Source: UBA1081 sp964443825 (GTDB lineage Bacteria > Bacillota > Clostridia > Oscillospirales > Acutalibacteraceae). Taken from it: 14,743 bases of DNA. Location: the NCBI GenBank assembly GCA_964443825.1, contig CAYUEV010000038.1, positions 1 through 14,743 on the forward strand, written 5' to 3'. The notes under the pieces were generated by a model. It worked only from the letters and a program-made list of their open reading frames with translations, was not told the origin of the DNA and made no database searches. The translations under genes and the position numbers were made by a program. This document shows, piece by piece, positions 14,462 through 14,743 of the stretch (position 1 is its first letter; every line of letters starts with the position of its first letter).

Positions 14462-14520
14462 ATAATCGCCCCCTGTTAATATTCGGTGATGGCTTTTAAA
14501 TTAAATTAAAAGGAAAAATA

Positions 14521-14570
14521 AACAAAAATTTTTTGTTAATATATTTGTTTTCCAACTCATTATAACAAAT
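14521..14570. promoter_or_regulatory. Candidate operators in the araB promoter region
   Basis: ATTTGTT (14543-14549) and AACAAAT (14564-14570) form an inverted repeat with centres 21 bases apart, surrounding the predicted start and touching the -10 box. A second perfect palindrome, AACAAAAA-T-TTTTTGTT, lies at 14521-14537 in the leader. ATTTGT...ACAAAT is the half-site pattern of AraR-type repressors, though the spacing here differs from the compact Bacillus site. Repressor identity is inferred. Confidence 0.4.
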
Positions 14571-14587
14571 GAAGCGGTAATCTTCAA
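14559..14587 (-). promoter_or_regulatory. Promoter of araB
   Basis: On the minus strand, TTGAAG (14587-14582), 17 bases, TATAAT (14564-14559). The start would be near 14552, giving an A/T-rich leader of ~90 bases. Confidence 0.8.
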
Positions 14588-14603
14588 TAGAAAAGTTAAA
14601 AAT

Positions 14604-14723
14604 ATGTGTAGGAGTGGGGATTTAAAAGATATTTTCAGAATAGAGAGTTTGTTAATCGCCAGTTCATATTTGGATGGTAAAATTCACTCGGGGAAGGTTG
14701 AGGCTTTTAAGAAAGCTTATTAG
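14604..14723 (+). CDS. Possible 39-residue open frame, unrecognised
   Basis: ATG to TAG, starting MCRSGDLKDIF and ending GKVEAFKKAY. There is no good ribosome site upstream (AAAAGTTAAAAAT) and no promoter I can point to; it lies divergent to araB. The lysine-rich end looks protein-like, and it could be a small gene or the tail of a decayed one. No function is suggested. The rest of the stretch to the window end shows nothing I recognise. Confidence 0.15.
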   Translation: MCRSGDLKDIFRIESLLIASSYLDGKIHSGKVEAFKKAY

Positions 14724-14743
14724 GAAAAGAGGCGACGACTTTT

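Noticed and set aside
14084..14479. 131-residue open frame on the plus strand
   Set aside because: Antisense to araB, which has clear family motifs and its own signals.

Overview
The window looks like chromosomal DNA of an anaerobic Firmicute, most likely a Clostridia-class gut or rumen type organism. This is inferred from a secreted protein with a type I dockerin, the TIGR03960/TIGR03936 radical SAM gene pair, a cytoplasmic GH2 glycosidase, an AraB-type ribulokinase, the relic of a DUF4143 ATPase, consensus TTGACA-17-TATAAT promoters and purine-rich Shine-Dalgarno sequences. Species cannot be told from the sequence alone.

Left part (1-5713, minus strand): an ammonium transporter fused to its own P-II regulator is read from a good promoter through a strong leader hairpin with a U-tract, a likely attenuator. 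Upstream lies a 1157-residue secreted dockerin protein. It carries two calcineurin-like phosphoesterase folds, and in both the metal-ligand motifs are substituted, so it looks like a tandem pseudo-phosphatase built for cellulosome-style display. It has its own perfect consensus promoter. The gaps around these genes hold GC-rich degenerate repeats with G9-G10 runs.

Middle part (5974-7103): a small exported protein resembling chagasin (I42 cysteine-protease inhibitor family) converges with an XRE-type regulator, their stop codons two bases apart. The regulator and the next operon have back-to-back promoters over a patch of repeated TTGTA words, a candidate operator.

Right part (7104-12042, plus strand): a tight operon of a histidine-phosphatase-family protein whose catalytic His is Asn, the B12-binding radical SAM protein TIGR03960, its partner TIGR03936 (DUF2344), and a GH2 glycosidase. 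Genes one to three overlap by 11-14 bases and the fourth follows after 20.

End (12043-14743): a decayed, frameshifted DUF4143-type ATPase remnant cut off at a GC-rich direct repeat, then a single-gene araB unit with its own promoter, inverted-repeat operator candidates and strong terminator. The main surprises are two separate loci whose phosphatase-fold proteins have lost catalytic residues while keeping open frames, the Amt-PII fusion behind an attenuator, and the intergenic repeat families.
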